This document shows, piece by piece, positions 47,331 to 58,970 of a stretch of DNA of 64,000 nt. Origin of the DNA: Loripinus fragilis (lineage: Eukaryota > Mollusca > Bivalvia > Lucinida > Lucinidae). Position numbers and translations under genes: made by a program. The stretch covers positions 71,074,593 to 71,138,592 of the forward strand of contig OZ026527.1 of assembly GCA_964019695.1 (NCBI GenBank), read 5' to 3'. Each line of letters starts with the position of its first letter. Position 1 is the first letter of the stretch. Below the pieces are notes generated by a model. It saw only the letters and a list, made by a program, of their open reading frames with translations, did not search any database and was not told where the DNA came from.

Positions 47331-47783
47331 TAATAGTGGATTAAATTGTATTTCTTTATATAAATACATACATGTAACAGCGAAAATACAAGCACTTAAA
47401 TAAATATTTACAAATTTTATACTAAGGTGTTATATACCTGCTACAAATGTAGCTGATATATCATTTGCCCTGGTCCATTTCTCTGGAGCCATAACACCCC
47501 TACCCCTGGTTTCTGCTGGCTTATCATACCTGAGCCATATATTGACTTGCTACTATGCACACTCCCAGAACCCAGGGCTCTAGACTCCTGACCTAGTGTG
47601 GGAAAGCTATCTGACAGAAAACATAGTACCGTTATATGGATGGTGGTTGTATTTGAGAGGAAGAGTCAGTTGTTTCAGTTGCGAGTAAAAATTCAGTCAG
47701 TTTTTGCATTTACATCTAATGCATTATTATTTTTGGACTTTACCATCCTAAATTGTTATGTATTAAATTATTATTTGTATACT

Positions 47784-48334
47784 CAACGTCAGTGAAAAGT
47801 TACCAGTAAATCACATACACTTAACATAGGACAATATTTAGTCCATTCTGAGCGAAGAACGGCGGATACTTCAACACTCAATTTAATGGCATAGAGTCCA
47901 ATGCATCACCACGATGGAAAACGTTATCCATCACACCCGAATGCATTATAATCATTCCTTGAAGGACCCCTGTAGTTTCCATGCATTGTATAGGAAAAAA
48001 AGTTTTGGTGCTACTTTAAAGTTTGATTCTCAATTTTCGCGTTTAATGGGATAACCTAAGCCATTTTGATGGCGTTTTCAATGAAAATGTCTTAGGCATG
48101 TCCTGGAATGTTGTCTTCTGAAAATGATTATTTCCAATTCTAAAAAACAGCGAAAAACATAAAATGCACGTGCATCACGTGCACCATAGTTCCAGGGCTC
48201 GTGTAACTGTTTTATCTCTCCAAACCAGCTTGTCGTTGACCAGAAACGTAAACGTAACAGTAACCAAAGAGCTGTATTATATATTTTTCAAAATATCGAA
48301 ATTTCAATACTGGTAACTTTTCATTGACGCTGGA
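47784..48334. mobile_element. MITE with ~24-bp TIRs
   Basis: AACGTCAGTGAAAAGTTACCAGTA is mirrored by TACTGGTAACTTTTCATTGACGCTG (written in parts: CAGTGAAAAGTTACCAGTA / TACTGGTAACTTTTCATTG). The interior ~500 bp is non-coding. Confidence 0.7.
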
Positions 48335-48726
48335 TATATTTGTCCAATGGAAAATCTGGTAACATTAAAAGAAGAAAAAGCGTCTAGTTCTTTAATTGAC
48401 GTAATAAGTATTTAAGCTGTTTCTCCAAGATAAAAAATTATACATTAATACAAAAGGAATTCAGAGTCTATTGACTTTTGTGAAAGGTATCATTTTGGAC
48501 GCATATTCGCTAAATGGTAACTGTTATATATAACTGCAAATATGACATTAAAATTTAAACAAGTAAACCAATGGATACAGATAAATATTACGACTGTCCT
48601 AAGCATACACAATATGAGAGTCTGACAAGAACAAATGGCATTAATTGTACCTATTACAGACAAAAGCAAAAGAATACACACTACCTCCACGACGATAGGA
48701 GATGTTTACTGTCGTTGGAGAATATA

Positions 48727-49325
48727 CACTGCTCAAAATATTTAAAGGAACACTGCGTATTTTGCCATTGATCACAATACAAATGCACGCATAATCTGGC
48801 TCATAGCGAGAGCTTGATTAATAAGACAAAAACATGTTTGTCCTTTTGATTCGTCTTGTTACCTATCAAGGATGATATTTGTGGATAAAAATGAAGTAGT
48901 CCCTTTCCAGAAATCTCCATTGAAAGTTTTATGTAAAAACGGACTTTGGTTAAAATACCCCTTTTTAAAAGCCATATTTTAAGACGAATTAAGAGCATCA
49001 TTCTGTACAGCCAATAGCCTTTTAATATTGCAGAAACCATTAGGTTACGCTATTAACAAACTCAGAAGATTCTACAGAGTTCCAGAAAAAATCGTTATTT
49101 TCAAGAAAATTAAAAATTACAAAACTTGAGTCATGAACTAAAGCAGCGATTGTTTTATCAAAATCTTTTTTGATAGCAAATTTTGACCATCTTAGCAAAA
49201 ATGGCAAAAGGAACTGGGTTTCTGTCGTATCGTCTAGTGAAACGCATAACTTGTCTATTGGACAGGGGTTAACATTATCACCTATGGAAAATTATCAGGT
49301 GTACCTTTAAATAGTTTAAGCAGTG
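48727..49325. mobile_element. CACTG-end MITE, copy 3
   Basis: CACTGCTCAAAATATTTAAA GGAACAC at the left is mirrored by GTGTACCTTTAAATAGTTTAAGCAGTG (in parts: GGTGTACCTTTAAAT, TTTAAGCAGTG). Best-preserved ends of the three. Confidence 0.8.
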
Positions 49326-49639
49326 TGTGTCTTAGTTAAAGACAGAAGGACAAACGACACGAAATTCATCTAAATTAGAATGTAAATCAATATGCTTAGC
49401 TTTGGTAATAAAATTATGAACAATCATAAATATATTGCGATTTGTTCTTCATTCGTTTCCATGTAACATAATGTTAAAATTGGGTTACAAATCGCCCTTC
49501 GAATGAGATGGTTACACTCACAAAGAGAAGTAGAAATGGTCTTTAATTTCACCGCAGTTACACAAAAGATTTTAATTATGCTTTTTGAGTAAAGCGTAAA
49601 ATAATCCAAAGCTAGTTGTAGCTCCAATTATATGAAGGG

Positions 49640-49826
49640 GTTTTGTGTTGGTTCTTGTACTTATTTAGTGTCCTTTCTAGTTTTACAATCATCACGCCGA
49701 GGATGAGAGAGTTGGTTTCTTTGCTTTAAATGGGGGACTTGCTGTCATGTGGCTGTTAGTGTTCTGTTTCTTGTGGGTTGGTCTGCAGTGTGTGGTTGTG
49801 GCATTTCCTGATCATACTCACTTACA
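49640..49826 (+). mobile_element. RT-element family A, 3' terminal fragment, facing the next copy
   Basis: AGTTTTACAATCATCACGCC through GCATTTCCTGATCATACTCA CTTAC. Only ~20 bases separate it from the opposite-orientation copy starting at 49846, so the two termini form a large inverted pair. Confidence 0.75.
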
Positions 49827-49845
49827 TTTTTCCTTATTAAAATAG

Positions 49846-51375
49846 TAAGTGAGTATGATCAGGAAATACCACAATTGCAAACCGCAAAAACCCCATGGCA
49901 CCGCGAGTAAGAGCCATCCAACCATCACGAGACACCAGGAAGACAAATTAAGCAAAGCAACCAGCTCTATCTTCCCTATCAAGATAATTGCAATCTAGAA
50001 TGGACATGACGTAACGTATAACAAACCATTGAACAATTACAGACTCCCACAATGGGAGTAACAATGAACGAAAAGTCAACAACAACAGAACCACCGCCTT
50101 AGAACGGACAACAGCCTAAGCCCAGGGGGCTTAAATGCATTTTACTGGTACCAACTCTTCGCCCTAGATTCTGCTGTTGTTGAGGTACAAGAAATGTTCA
50201 GCTCGTATGGAAGCCTTCTAGATAATGCAATGTATCATCATGGAAAAACACTCTAATCAAATTTACACATCGTGATGAAACAAAGAAAATGGCTCATGAC
50301 TCACAGATAGTCAGAGCTAAAGAAAACCTCAAGTTGAGCCACGGTGGGTCCAGCTACAGAAAAGCATCAGACACCAACCCACCTATTAAAGCTTTACGTC
50401 AGAGCTGTCATAGAGTCTGAGGCCTGACCCACCGTCGTGCAATTAAAGAGGAAACCATAGCTATAAACCGTGATTGGGTTTAAAACCAGGCATACAGACT
50501 GTCGTATGACATCCAAGTTAAATCCAAAATAGTAAGTGAGTATGATCAGGAAATACCACAATCGCAAACCGCAGACAACCCCATGGCACCGCGAGGAAGA
50601 GCCGCTCAACCATCACGAGACACCAGGAAGACAATTAAGCAAAGCAACCAGCTCTAACTTCCCTATCAAGATGATTGCAATACTTCAATGGACATAAAGT
50701 AACGTACAACAAAACATAGAACAGTTACATACTCCCACAATGGGAGTAACAATAAACAGAAAGTCAACAACAACAGAACCACCGCCTTAGAACGGACAGC
50801 AGCCTAAGCCACCCGGGGGCTTAAATGCATTTTACTGGTACCAAATCTGGTGATGGTTGAGCGGCTCTTCCTCACAGTGCCACGGGGTTGACTGCGGTTT
50901 GTGATTGTGGTATTTCCTGATCATACTCACTATTTTTTTTATGATATCTGTAACCTTGTTTTAATAACTTAGCAGTTAAAAATTAGTTTCTGTTGTTGAA
51001 GTCCTCAACATTAGAACAAACTCTAGCTAAATGAATAAGCTGAGAAATATATACACCATAGGAAGGGGGGCGAGGAACATCTCCATCAAGAAATGGGAAA
51101 TTTACCATTTCAAAATTAAAATCATCCCGTTTTTCATAGATTTTAGAAGAAACTATGCCATTTGTTATTGAGCTGCAGTATCAGAAGGATTCGCCTTATT
51201 TAACTGAAGTTCAGTAGGATATATCTGACTTACCATTTACCAAATAAGGATTATGAATGTTAAGTAAGTCATCTAAATATCTGGAGGTGGAGTTAAAAGC
51301 TTCAATAATATCAGTTTGATTATTGTCTGACAGAGACAACATAAAGTCTCTCCCACTAAAACGTATCGCAAAAGT
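49846..51375 (-). pseudogene. RT-element family A copy with RT catalytic box, interrupted by its own terminal foldback
   Basis: From 51375 downward the minus strand reads RDFMLSLSDNNQTDIIEAFN STSRYLDDLLNIHNPYL (YLDD at about 51280-51262), a damaged stretch, ITNGIVSSKIYEKRDDFNFE MVNFPFLDGDVPRPPS and YGVYISQLIHLARVCSNVED F, then LLKQGYRYH at ~50940. The foldback 50936-50529 follows. Coding resumes FNLDVIRQSVCLVLNPITVY SYGFLFNCTTVGQASDSMTA LT (50520-50394) and the 3' UTR runs to 49846. The RT segment between YRYH and NLDV is deleted at the insertion. Confidence 0.8.
50529..50936. mobile_element. Foldback derivative of family A termini
   Basis: AGTAAGTGAGTATGATCAGG AAATACCACAATCGCAAACC GCAG opens it. 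Its inverted copy, ending GGTATTTCCTGATCATACTC ACT, closes it at 50936. The interior equals the family A 3' UTR (CACCGCCTTAGAACGGACAG). The element is ~408 bp with TIRs of ~90 bp. Confidence 0.8.
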
Positions 51376-51439
51376 GTCGTCTGCTTAAGTCATCTGCTTC
51401 ACAATTATATTTCTTTTCATTATTGAGAAATATAAGTAT

Positions 51440-51620
51440 ATAGGCAAACAGTGTGGACACAGTTCAGTCAAGCAACAAAACAAACAAATTCAGACTGCTC
51501 ATATAGGAGTAGTCTTATCTGGATCAACACTGTCGAAAAGACTTCTAAACCATTTCTGCTGATAAGGAAAAGAAGACGACTTTTGTTGTGATTGGCGCTT
51601 AAGGATTAAACATTGTAAAA
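51440..51620. repeat. Palindromic 'DPDQTA'-type repeat
   Basis: GGCAAACAGTGTGGACACAG, CAGACTGCTCATATAGGAGT AGTCT and GAAGACGACTTTTGTTGTGA match the 7240-7395 unit in reverse order. Confidence 0.6.
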
Positions 51621-51944
51621 CCATAAAAAAATGGAAAGTTCTTTTCTATATGAGTGGATTAACGAAAGTGACATATTCTCTTGATTTGGCGGATTCAACT
51701 TCGAGAGAGAAGTGATTTAGGAGAGTGAACCTAATAGAAATCATTAGGCTTAAATAATTGAAAAGAGTTTGGTGCTATTTGATTCATACAGTTTAAATTT
51801 CAAATCATTTGGCACGTGCAAAGAAAGTATAAACACATGGTGAAACTTACTGTATGTATTTTATCAGTTTTTGGGAGAAATGATTAGAACGCATGAAGTT
51901 TGGTGTGTATGTATTCTGAATATCATTTGTGTTATTCATGTTTT

Positions 51945-52262
51945 GTGTTTGTGTCTTGATCGCCATCTGAATTAAGGGTGGTGAGGTTGGTGCGCCGAGG
52001 AACCGGTTTAAGCATTCCAGTAAAATATATTTTACTAACTGTTCCAAGGCGGTGCTTCTTTTGTGGATCATTTATGTTATTTCTGTCTTGTTTTGTTATG
52101 CTTTCATGCACGTCTGTTTGTTGGTGCCTTGTAGTCACCTGATGGCAAAGGGCTAACCTCTTAGCTCTTGTTTGTGATGTCTAATTGTGATGTTGTCACT
52201 TTCCCGTTGGTATCCTGAGTCAGATGTGGTATTTGATTGTATCGATTCCTGATATTTGCCTT
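51945..52262. mobile_element. Dispersed repeat family B, copy 2
   Basis: Reverse orientation to 9446: AACCGGTTTAAGCATTCCAG, CCAAGGCGGTGCTTCTTTTG TGGATC, ATTTCTGTCTTGTTTTGTTATGC and ATTGTATCGATTCCTGATAT. No insertion. Confidence 0.8.
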
Positions 52263-52515
52263 ATTTCTTACTTTGTATTGATTAAACAAGCTGCTTTGCC
52301 AAATAAAATGGACCATGATATGACAAAACCAACCAAATGATTCAGCGAAGATTCGGATCAGCCTGAGTTTCGCTGTGCGCCCATAGGTACATGTAACTAT
52401 GGATTCAAGCTTTCTTCGTGCGGACAGTGAAGAATCTGCTTAGACTGAGCCGATGCCTATTGTAAAGACACACAGTCACAGTGTTGTTGTTTTTTCTGCA
52501 TAGATTATATTTATA

Positions 52516-52712
52516 CAGTAAAACCTGTGTAAAACGGCCACTCTCAAAAATACCTAAAATTGGTTTACAAGGCCAATTATCGCTTAATGTAGGTCAATAA
52601 GTATTGCATAATGCTCCAAGGGGAGCATTCTGCAATACTTTTGACCTTCATTAAGCTATCATTGTCATTAGGACCATTTTTGTCTATTTTAGTGGCTGTT
52701 TTAGTTTTACTG
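52516..52712. mobile_element. 'KTCLKRPL' TA-site MITE, copy 2 (compact)
   Basis: CAGTAAAACCTGTGTAAAAC GGCCACTC at the left, GTGGCTGTTTTAGTTTTACTG at the right, flanked by TATA on both sides. 197 bp, with the internal palindrome GAATGCTCCAAGGGGAGCATTC. Confidence 0.85.
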
Positions 52713-52879
52713 TATATGGTGTATAAACCGTTTTAGAGACCATATTTGGCAATTTATAAAAATATGTCAGTACTTATATACTTGCCAATAGGGTGATTGA
52801 TGCCTTGAAAGCTGTTATTGCACCTTGCAGGTATCATTCATCTATCAGTCATAGATGTACCTTGACTTGTTGTTAGTAG

Positions 52880-53490
52880 TCAAATTATGTTTGGACAATC
52901 TCATCATCGTGCACTTTGTCGTCTGGTACATCAATTTGGAAACTTAATCTGCAAAAGAGATCTCCTTTTAAATGAACTCGTTACAAAAAATTACGCACAA
53001 CATACATGTACTTTTTTTAAAAGTTCTATATTTTATCAGTTTTTGAAAATAAACCAGTCTCATGCAAATTCTAATCAGTCAGTTTGATTAATATTACTTT
53101 AACTATTCTTTGACATTTCGTATTTTCGAAGTATATTTTATTTGTATTTTATTGTTCTATTTCCAGAAAGTATTGCAATAACACATATGATTGAGGAATC
53201 GTTGTAATTTACTCACCATGGGCAATGATTGTGTTAAAGATGACTACCCTTACTGTCACAAGCCATAAAACTGAATTTAAGTACATTTGACCTTAACATT
53301 TGGCTCAAAGTCATGTTGGTGATATAAAATCTTCTTTGCCATCTGCATACCTCAACCATGAGACGTTGCTTTCCCTTTAAGTACCAATTGCATTTTCCAT
53401 AAAGTTTGATACAGTTAAGCCAGGATGAGTCATTATATATATATTGACAGGTCACAGGTAATAATTTCCGAAAAATGTCGCATTTCTTTC
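52880..53490. other. No gene recognised
   Basis: AT-rich spacer. The short reading frames have no recognisable motif. Confidence 0.5.
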
Positions 53491-53857
53491 TCTTCTTAGC
53501 AAACAGTGCCGAAAGGACACAGAGCACTGCACAACAAAGCATGTAATAAACACAGAACCCCAACAATGATGACAACAATAAACAACGAATCAACAAACAC
53601 GGAACCACCGCCTTAGAACGGTCAGCAGCCCAAGTCACTTGGGGGCTTAAATGCATTTTACTGGTACCAAACCTTCCTCCCTAGATTCTGTTATTGTAAA
53701 TAACGCACAAAAAGTGTTAAGCCCGCATGGGTACTTTCTTCCTATTGCAATTTATCATCACAGAGAAACAATCCAATCAAATTAACACACTAAGATGAAA
53801 CAAAGAAAAGGGCTCACAGATAGTCAGAGCTAAAGAAAACCTCAAGTTGATCCACGG
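53490..53857 (-). mobile_element. RT-element family A, 3' UTR fragment
   Basis: CACCGCCTTAGAACGGTCAG CAGCCCAAGTC, GGGGGCTTAAATGCATTTTA CTGGTACCAA and CTCACAGATAGTCAGAGCTA match 50060-50330. Confidence 0.75.
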
Positions 53858-53859
53858 AC

Positions 53860-53935
53860 ACTGTGCGGCATTTCATCTGCGTTGTAATTGTTTTCCAAAG
53901 TACCCATTTAGGGGTTTCCAATCTACAAAGGGTTA
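53860..53935. repeat. 'DPDE'-type repeat fragment, reverse
   Basis: ACACTGTGCGGCATTTCATC and CCCATTTAGGGGTTTCC match 21780-21850 reversed. Confidence 0.5.
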
Positions 53936-54109
53936 ACAAAAATCTAGTTGTGTATTTGATACAAGCTAGCTGTAAACGAAGTTCAATACTCTACTTAATA
54001 AAAAGCGAAAGTTTATGTGCTTTGTCATATGCATGTACAAAAAAAAATATGTAATAATGTTTGACTGGCCGTCTGGACGCGATCATACCTCTTGACGAAA
54101 ACATTTTTT

Positions 54110-54238
54110 TTATAAAAAGCGAGTATAATCAGGAAATAGCACACTTACACACTGCAGACCAACCCACGGCACCGTGAGGAACAGACACATAAAACTAACA
54201 GTCACATGACATCAAAAGGCAATGAGAGTAAAGCAACC

Positions 54239-54293
<55 letters not shown>

Positions 54294-54440
54294 CCAACGA
54301 AATGATTGCAAAACTAGAAAGGACACTGAGTACTGCGCAACAAAACAAGAGCCAAACACAGACACCCCACAAAACAATGGGAGCACAAACACCCCACAAA
54401 ACAATGGGAGCAACAAACAACAAAGAATCAAATACATAAG
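54110..54440 (-). mobile_element. RT-element family A terminal fragment with TC tract
   Basis: AAGCGAGTATAATCAGGAAA, GCAGACCAACCCACGGCACC GTGAGGAA, then GTAAAGCAACCAGCTC expanded into a pure TC run (54239-54290), then AATGATTGCAAAACTAGAAA. An internal 20-bp piece (ACACCCCACAAAACAATGGG) is duplicated at 54361-54410. Confidence 0.75.
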
Positions 54441-54626
54441 AAGCTCTCTTCACGAGGACCTTCCAATCGGAACTACCTCGGCCAAGTCCATGGAATCCGA
54501 CCTCTGATGTACATCGAGGATCTACTTTGATAACGAGACGCTGACGTTACATAACGTGTCGCTGTCGTCACATAAATCATGCTGTTACAATAACAAGTGT
54601 GATGGAAGCGAAACAAACGGTTACAA

Positions 54627-54700
54627 ATGAAATTTATGTTTTTCAATAAAATATCGCTACAGCGATATTTTATTGAATCAAAACATAAACTTCATTTTTT
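54627..54700. repeat. Near-perfect hairpin
   Basis: TTCAATAAAATATCGCTACAGCG is a perfect mirror of the following CGATATTTTATTGAA, extended by AAATTTATGTTTT / AAAACATAAACTT. Arms ~33 bp. Confidence 0.7.
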
Positions 54701-55415
54701 ATGTTGATTAAACGTTTCGGGTAATCAGAATAATGGATTTCAATAGGACTGAACCCACATGCTATGGTACTATTTTATCCTAACGCCAGTTTTGGCTAAT
54801 AAAATGCAGCCTTTTTCATACATAGTACTACGCCTTACATACAAGGCTTGATTCTCGAATTGAGCAGAAGTTTTCCCGATTGGAGGACCTTACTGGCATT
54901 TGCACTTTACAACCTGCTTACTCATATCGCTTTCATATTAATTGGACCACCTAACCTTAAAATAAATCGCTTAATAATACGATTGGTTTATTATTTATAT
55001 AAATAAATCTACGGTATATGAACGTTGATTGTTGGCAGAGGCGTTTGATCATAGACTAAACAAACAAATAGATTCTATGAGTTGCTTTCAGAACAAACCG
55101 ACCATTACGCAGTGTGGGGAAATACCTCTGATGTGAATGTATGTATTATTCACATTTATGTGGGACCCTCATTGGTTACGGTACCATCTCATTTCCCATA
55201 GACCTCAACTATTAAAATTCTCATAGTTGTGATGCCAGCACATGGAATCAATATTTTAAAAATCAAATAAAACAATACCTTGTGTGGCATTTTTCTAAAT
55301 TTGCTGCGTCATGATCCGACCAACCAACCATTTCCGGGATAGTAATAAGCGGGCGGTTCTGTGTGTAAGATTGTACGTCATATTTGATTGATAATACAAA
55401 ATGCGAATATAAGAA

Positions 55416-56600
55416 TCAACAACAGCAAAGCCGTTGCCTTAGAACAAAGTTCAAGTCCGAAAAAGAGGCTTCAGTATCAAAGGGATTTAACTGAAGTTCT
55501 GTAGAATATATCTGACGAATCTGTCCTTTCTCAAGCGGTGGGTCTATCTTTGTTGATTCATTGCTTTTCTTGCTCCCATTGTTTGTTGGGGTTCTGTGTT
55601 TAGCCATTGTTGTGTTCTGCAGTTCTGTGTGTCCATTCTATTTTGCAATCATCTTGATGAGAACGAGAGAGCTGTTTGCTTTACTTTAATTGTCTTCCTG
55701 GTGCCTTGTGACTATTAGTGTTCGGTGGCTCTTCCTCGTTATGTCATGGGTTGGTCTGCAGAGTGTGATATTTCCTGGTCATACTCGCTTACTTTTTTAC
55801 CATTTTTTCAAAATAAGGATTATCATTATTCAATAAGTCATCATGATATTTTGAGGTAAAGTTAAATGTCTCAACAGACAAAATGAAGTATATCTCATAA
55901 AAAATAAAGACAAATCTGCAACAAGTGGAGCACCATAAGTACCCTTTGGAACAACCTACAATTTGCGTATAGAATTTCGTGTCAAATCTTATAAATATTG
56001 TCCATAGATAAGGCAGTGCAACACAAACTTTCTGATATGACCACAAATTATATTTTTTATTCATAAGTGTAAAAAATGCGTTTCTCATTTCAAACCAAAT
56101 AAAGTGAGCCCTCTCTATAAAATTTACTCAATTAATTCAGTTAGTTTTCTTGTTGGTTAGATTATGAGGCAATGTAGTATAGAGAGTAGAGAAATCATAT
56201 GTAGACAAACTAGATGCTAGAAAACCTTTAGCTTTTAATTTATTTATAGCCTCACCTGAGTTTTAAATAAACCAAAATAGCTTTTTAACTCTCATAAACC
56301 TGTTTCGCAGTATTTTATAATATGGTTTTTAATTTAAGAGAGGCAAGAGATTAAAAGTAGAGACAACTCAAAAGTAGTATGCGCATTAGAAATACGAAAA
56401 AGACGATATTTATTTGGTATTTTAAGAAGTGTAGATAACCAGTAGAAAGTAGGACGCTTGACATGATCCACATCAACAAAAACACCAAACTTAGCAGCCA
56501 TATTGCACCGATACACCTCTCGTCAAGCAATTTATGTTCATAGGTTTTAGCAGTGGTAAGTTCTTGTACTTTCTTCAAACAACTACGAAATTGTTAGCAG
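55416..56600 (-). pseudogene. RT-element family A, longest 5' extent, with inverted self-fragment
   Basis: From 56578 downward it reads KVQELTTAKTYEHKLLDERC, AAKFGVFVDVDHVKRPTFYW LS (56500-56430), then ELSLLLISCL. A frameshifted stretch contains FLASSLSTYDFSTLYTTLPH NL (about 56225-56160), then ALPYLWTIFIRFDTKFYTQI VG and YHDDLLNNDNPYFEKMV (about 55850-55800). An inverted piece of the family 3' end occupies 55797-55540. Coding then resumes IRQIYSTELQLNPFDTEASF SDLNF (55525-55445). The catalytic YLDD box is YHDD here. The W-L-x-K-stretch before the palm resembles the LPKxHK motif of Penelope-like RTs, which is why I favour that class. Confidence 0.75.
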
Positions 56601-57095
56601 CCTTATCTGCAGATGCTAACACAATTTTCCTATGGAATTCCTAAAACCCTAACTCTCCATGTGAAAACAAAAATTGTGTAAAATTATTTTTTGAAATTAG
56701 AAAAATGTTGATACAATTAATTGAATGATCGAACCCTATTGTCTCAGAAAAAAATACTTAACGTATGCGCATCGATGATTTTCATCAAATGGGCCAGACA
56801 GAAGCTGATTTTTCATAGTATTCAAATTGTGTGCCAAAAGATTTGTGAACACAGAAAATGATAACGTGTTGTGTAGCCCGTCACCCCTTTAAGACTGTTC
56901 TAGTGACGTCTTGCTAAACAGTATGAAATAGAAAGTGTGAAAGATCAGGGCAATGATTGAGAATGAGACTTCCTGGTTCCACATTAAGTCGACTAGAATA
57001 CAAAAATTATATAAGAATCCAATCATTCTGGTCAGTCACTTATTAATTATAAGGGATTGAAGATACTGTAACTACATTTTTATTTTCCTGTAAAG

Positions 57096-57175
57096 AGTTC
57101 ATCGTGGCAAACTGTGCTGATCCTGATGAGACACCACAAATGCCCATAGATGCGATGGAACTGTTTACGACTGTC
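57096..57175. repeat. 'DPDE'-like repeat fragment
   Basis: GGCAAACTGTGCTGATCCTG ATGAGACACC. The CTGATGAGACACC stretch looks like a hammerhead start but lacks stem II. Confidence 0.4.
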
Positions 57176-57339
57176 TAGACTGGCTCCAGTCCTTAAAACG
57201 ATTTTTCATCAATGTGTCACATCATATACTTGTAGCTAGTCTTTCTCTGATGGCTCTGTTTAAAACAGAGCCGTCACAGAAAGACTAGCTACAAGTATAT
57301 GATAAGACACATTGTTTTAAGGACTGGAGCCAGTCTAGA
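57174..57339. mobile_element. 166-bp foldback element
   Basis: TCTAGACTGGCTCCAGTCCT TAAAACGA is mirrored by TAAGGACTGGAGCCAGTCTAGA. The arms meet at GGCTCTGTTTAAAACAGAGCC. A diverged single arm is at 30750-30855. Confidence 0.85.
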
Positions 57340-57649
57340 ACTCGTCATAAAGCAAGAGCTGAACACTACATGAGGTGATTAGATCGGTAAATAAAACTGA
57401 CAAAAGCAGAATGAACCTCATTCCAAAAAGAAAACACGCATTCTATGGATTGTACAATAAGCACCATTCATCATACAGGGGAAATAAAGTAGTTTTATGG
57501 TTCATATGTTTCGAGCTGACATGATGAATGACCGTTAACACATACTAAGTTGTTCACGTATATCTGTATGTTCGAATTCAAGACCGGCTTAGTCTAGTTT
57601 GGTTCAACCCTATTATTTCTTTAACATGTGTCATATTCGGGCCCAGCAG

Positions 57650-58025
57650 ACAGTGTTCTTTCATGCAAACCAAATTTCTATGTGTCTTGATTTAGGGGTC
57701 TTTCATGCAAACCAAATTTCTATGTGTTTTGATCCACATCTCAATTAAGGGAGAGGTTGGCGCCGTTAAACCGGTTTAAGCCCTCCAGTAAAATATTTTA
57801 CTGACCGTTCCAAGGCGGTACTTCTTTTGTGGATCTTTTATGGGTTTTTTCTGTCTTGTGTTTGCTATGTCTTTGTGCGCGTCTGTTTATACGTGCTTTG
57901 TGGTCACCTGCTGGGAAAGGGCTGACCTCTTGGCTCTCGTTTGTGGTGTCTAACTGTGAAGTTGTCACTTTCATATTGGTATCCTGGGCCAGGTGTGGTA
58001 CTTGATTGTATCGATTCCTGATCTT
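57650..58025. mobile_element. Dispersed repeat family B, copy 3, with short tandem duplication
   Basis: TCTTTCATGCAAACCAAATT TCTATGTGT occurs twice (57658 and 57703), 45 bp apart. The rest matches 51945-52262, including CCGTTCCAAGGCGGTACTTC and TTGATTGTATCGATTCCTGA. Confidence 0.8.
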
Positions 58026-58179
58026 TGCACCCTTACCATCTATAACAACAGCACAGCTTAGTTCTTTACAAATATTAGGTCCTTTAAATGCCAGTCTCTG
58101 TAGCTGTGACTTAGAAGAAATTGTTGGGTTCACTCTGTCGAGAAAATCAGTCACTGCAGCTTAATTTGTGAACCAGTAG

Positions 58180-58262
58180 TTTGGGTTGGTCTGTGGTCTG
58201 TGATTGAGTGATTGTCTCTGATTGTTGCATTTCCTGGCCATACTCATTTGTATGTTACAATC
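58180..58262 (+). mobile_element. RT-element family A, terminal fragment
   Basis: GGTTGGTCTGTGGTCTGTGA and TTGCATTTCCTGGCCATACTC, the last ~80 bp of the family. Confidence 0.55.
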
Positions 58263-58412
58263 ATTCTTTAAATTTAGATGAAAAGACCACTATGATCGAA
58301 AAATAACTCGTCACCTCAGAGCATTACCACAACAGAATACGAAAATTCTCCAGACCTTTAGTTCAGGTGCCATTGGTGACTGCAACTGAATCAATATTTG
58401 ATTAGTTAAGTG

Positions 58413-58462
58413 ACACACACACACACACACACACACGTACACACACGTACACACACACACAC
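58413..58462. repeat. CA microsatellite with CGTA interruptions
   Basis: CACACA run broken by two CACGTACACA units. Confidence 0.9.
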
Positions 58463-58536
58463 GTTAAGAAAGGCTTAAAGAATATATATCTACCTTACAA
58501 ACACACTAGCACTTTTACATCAACATTTATGTATAG

Positions 58537-58970
58537 TCACACTGGTAAATGTATACGTCGATTTGGTGGTATTTTCGCGTATTGCACGATACTTCATAGA
58601 CCGGAAGTGGTAGATATTGGTGTTAAGACTATATAGAAAAACATGTCATATGCCTAAAGGACTATAGGATTAGATCTCATTTTTAAGTATTCGGCATGCA
58701 TATGGCGATATATGTAAACATTTAGGAATAGATTCGAGTACCGATCTGGATGATCATCCAGATCGGTACTCGAATCTATTCCTAAATGCTTACATAAATT
58801 GCCAAGCACATACTGAATCCTTAAAAATGATTGAAGTCTATAGTCCTTTAGGCGTATGGCATGTTTTTTCTATATAGTATAAACACCAATATCTACCACT
58901 TCCGGTCTATAAAGTACCGGCAATACGCGTAAATACCACCAAATCGACGTATACATTTACCAGTGTGATA
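58537..58970. mobile_element. 434-bp near-perfect palindrome (foldback element)
   Basis: CACACTGGTAAATGTATACG TCGATTTGGTGG at the left is mirrored at the right end. The arms match over ~210 bp (for example GACCGGAAGTGGTAGATATTG and its complement). The centre is a perfect palindrome: GAATAGATTCGAGTACCGAT CTGGATGATC and its mirror (58729-58789 approx.). Confidence 0.9.

Noticed and set aside
53234..53656. 140-residue minus-strand frame with a Cys-rich stretch
   Set aside because: Half is RT-element family A tail, the rest is unrecognised, and no splice-supported continuation was found.
57111..57140. Hammerhead-like start CTGATGAGACACC
   Set aside because: No stem II complement and no GAAA follow at the needed distance.
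57798..58154. 118-residue minus-strand frame
   Set aside because: It lies within repeat family B; the same region in the copies at 9446 and 51945 is not open.
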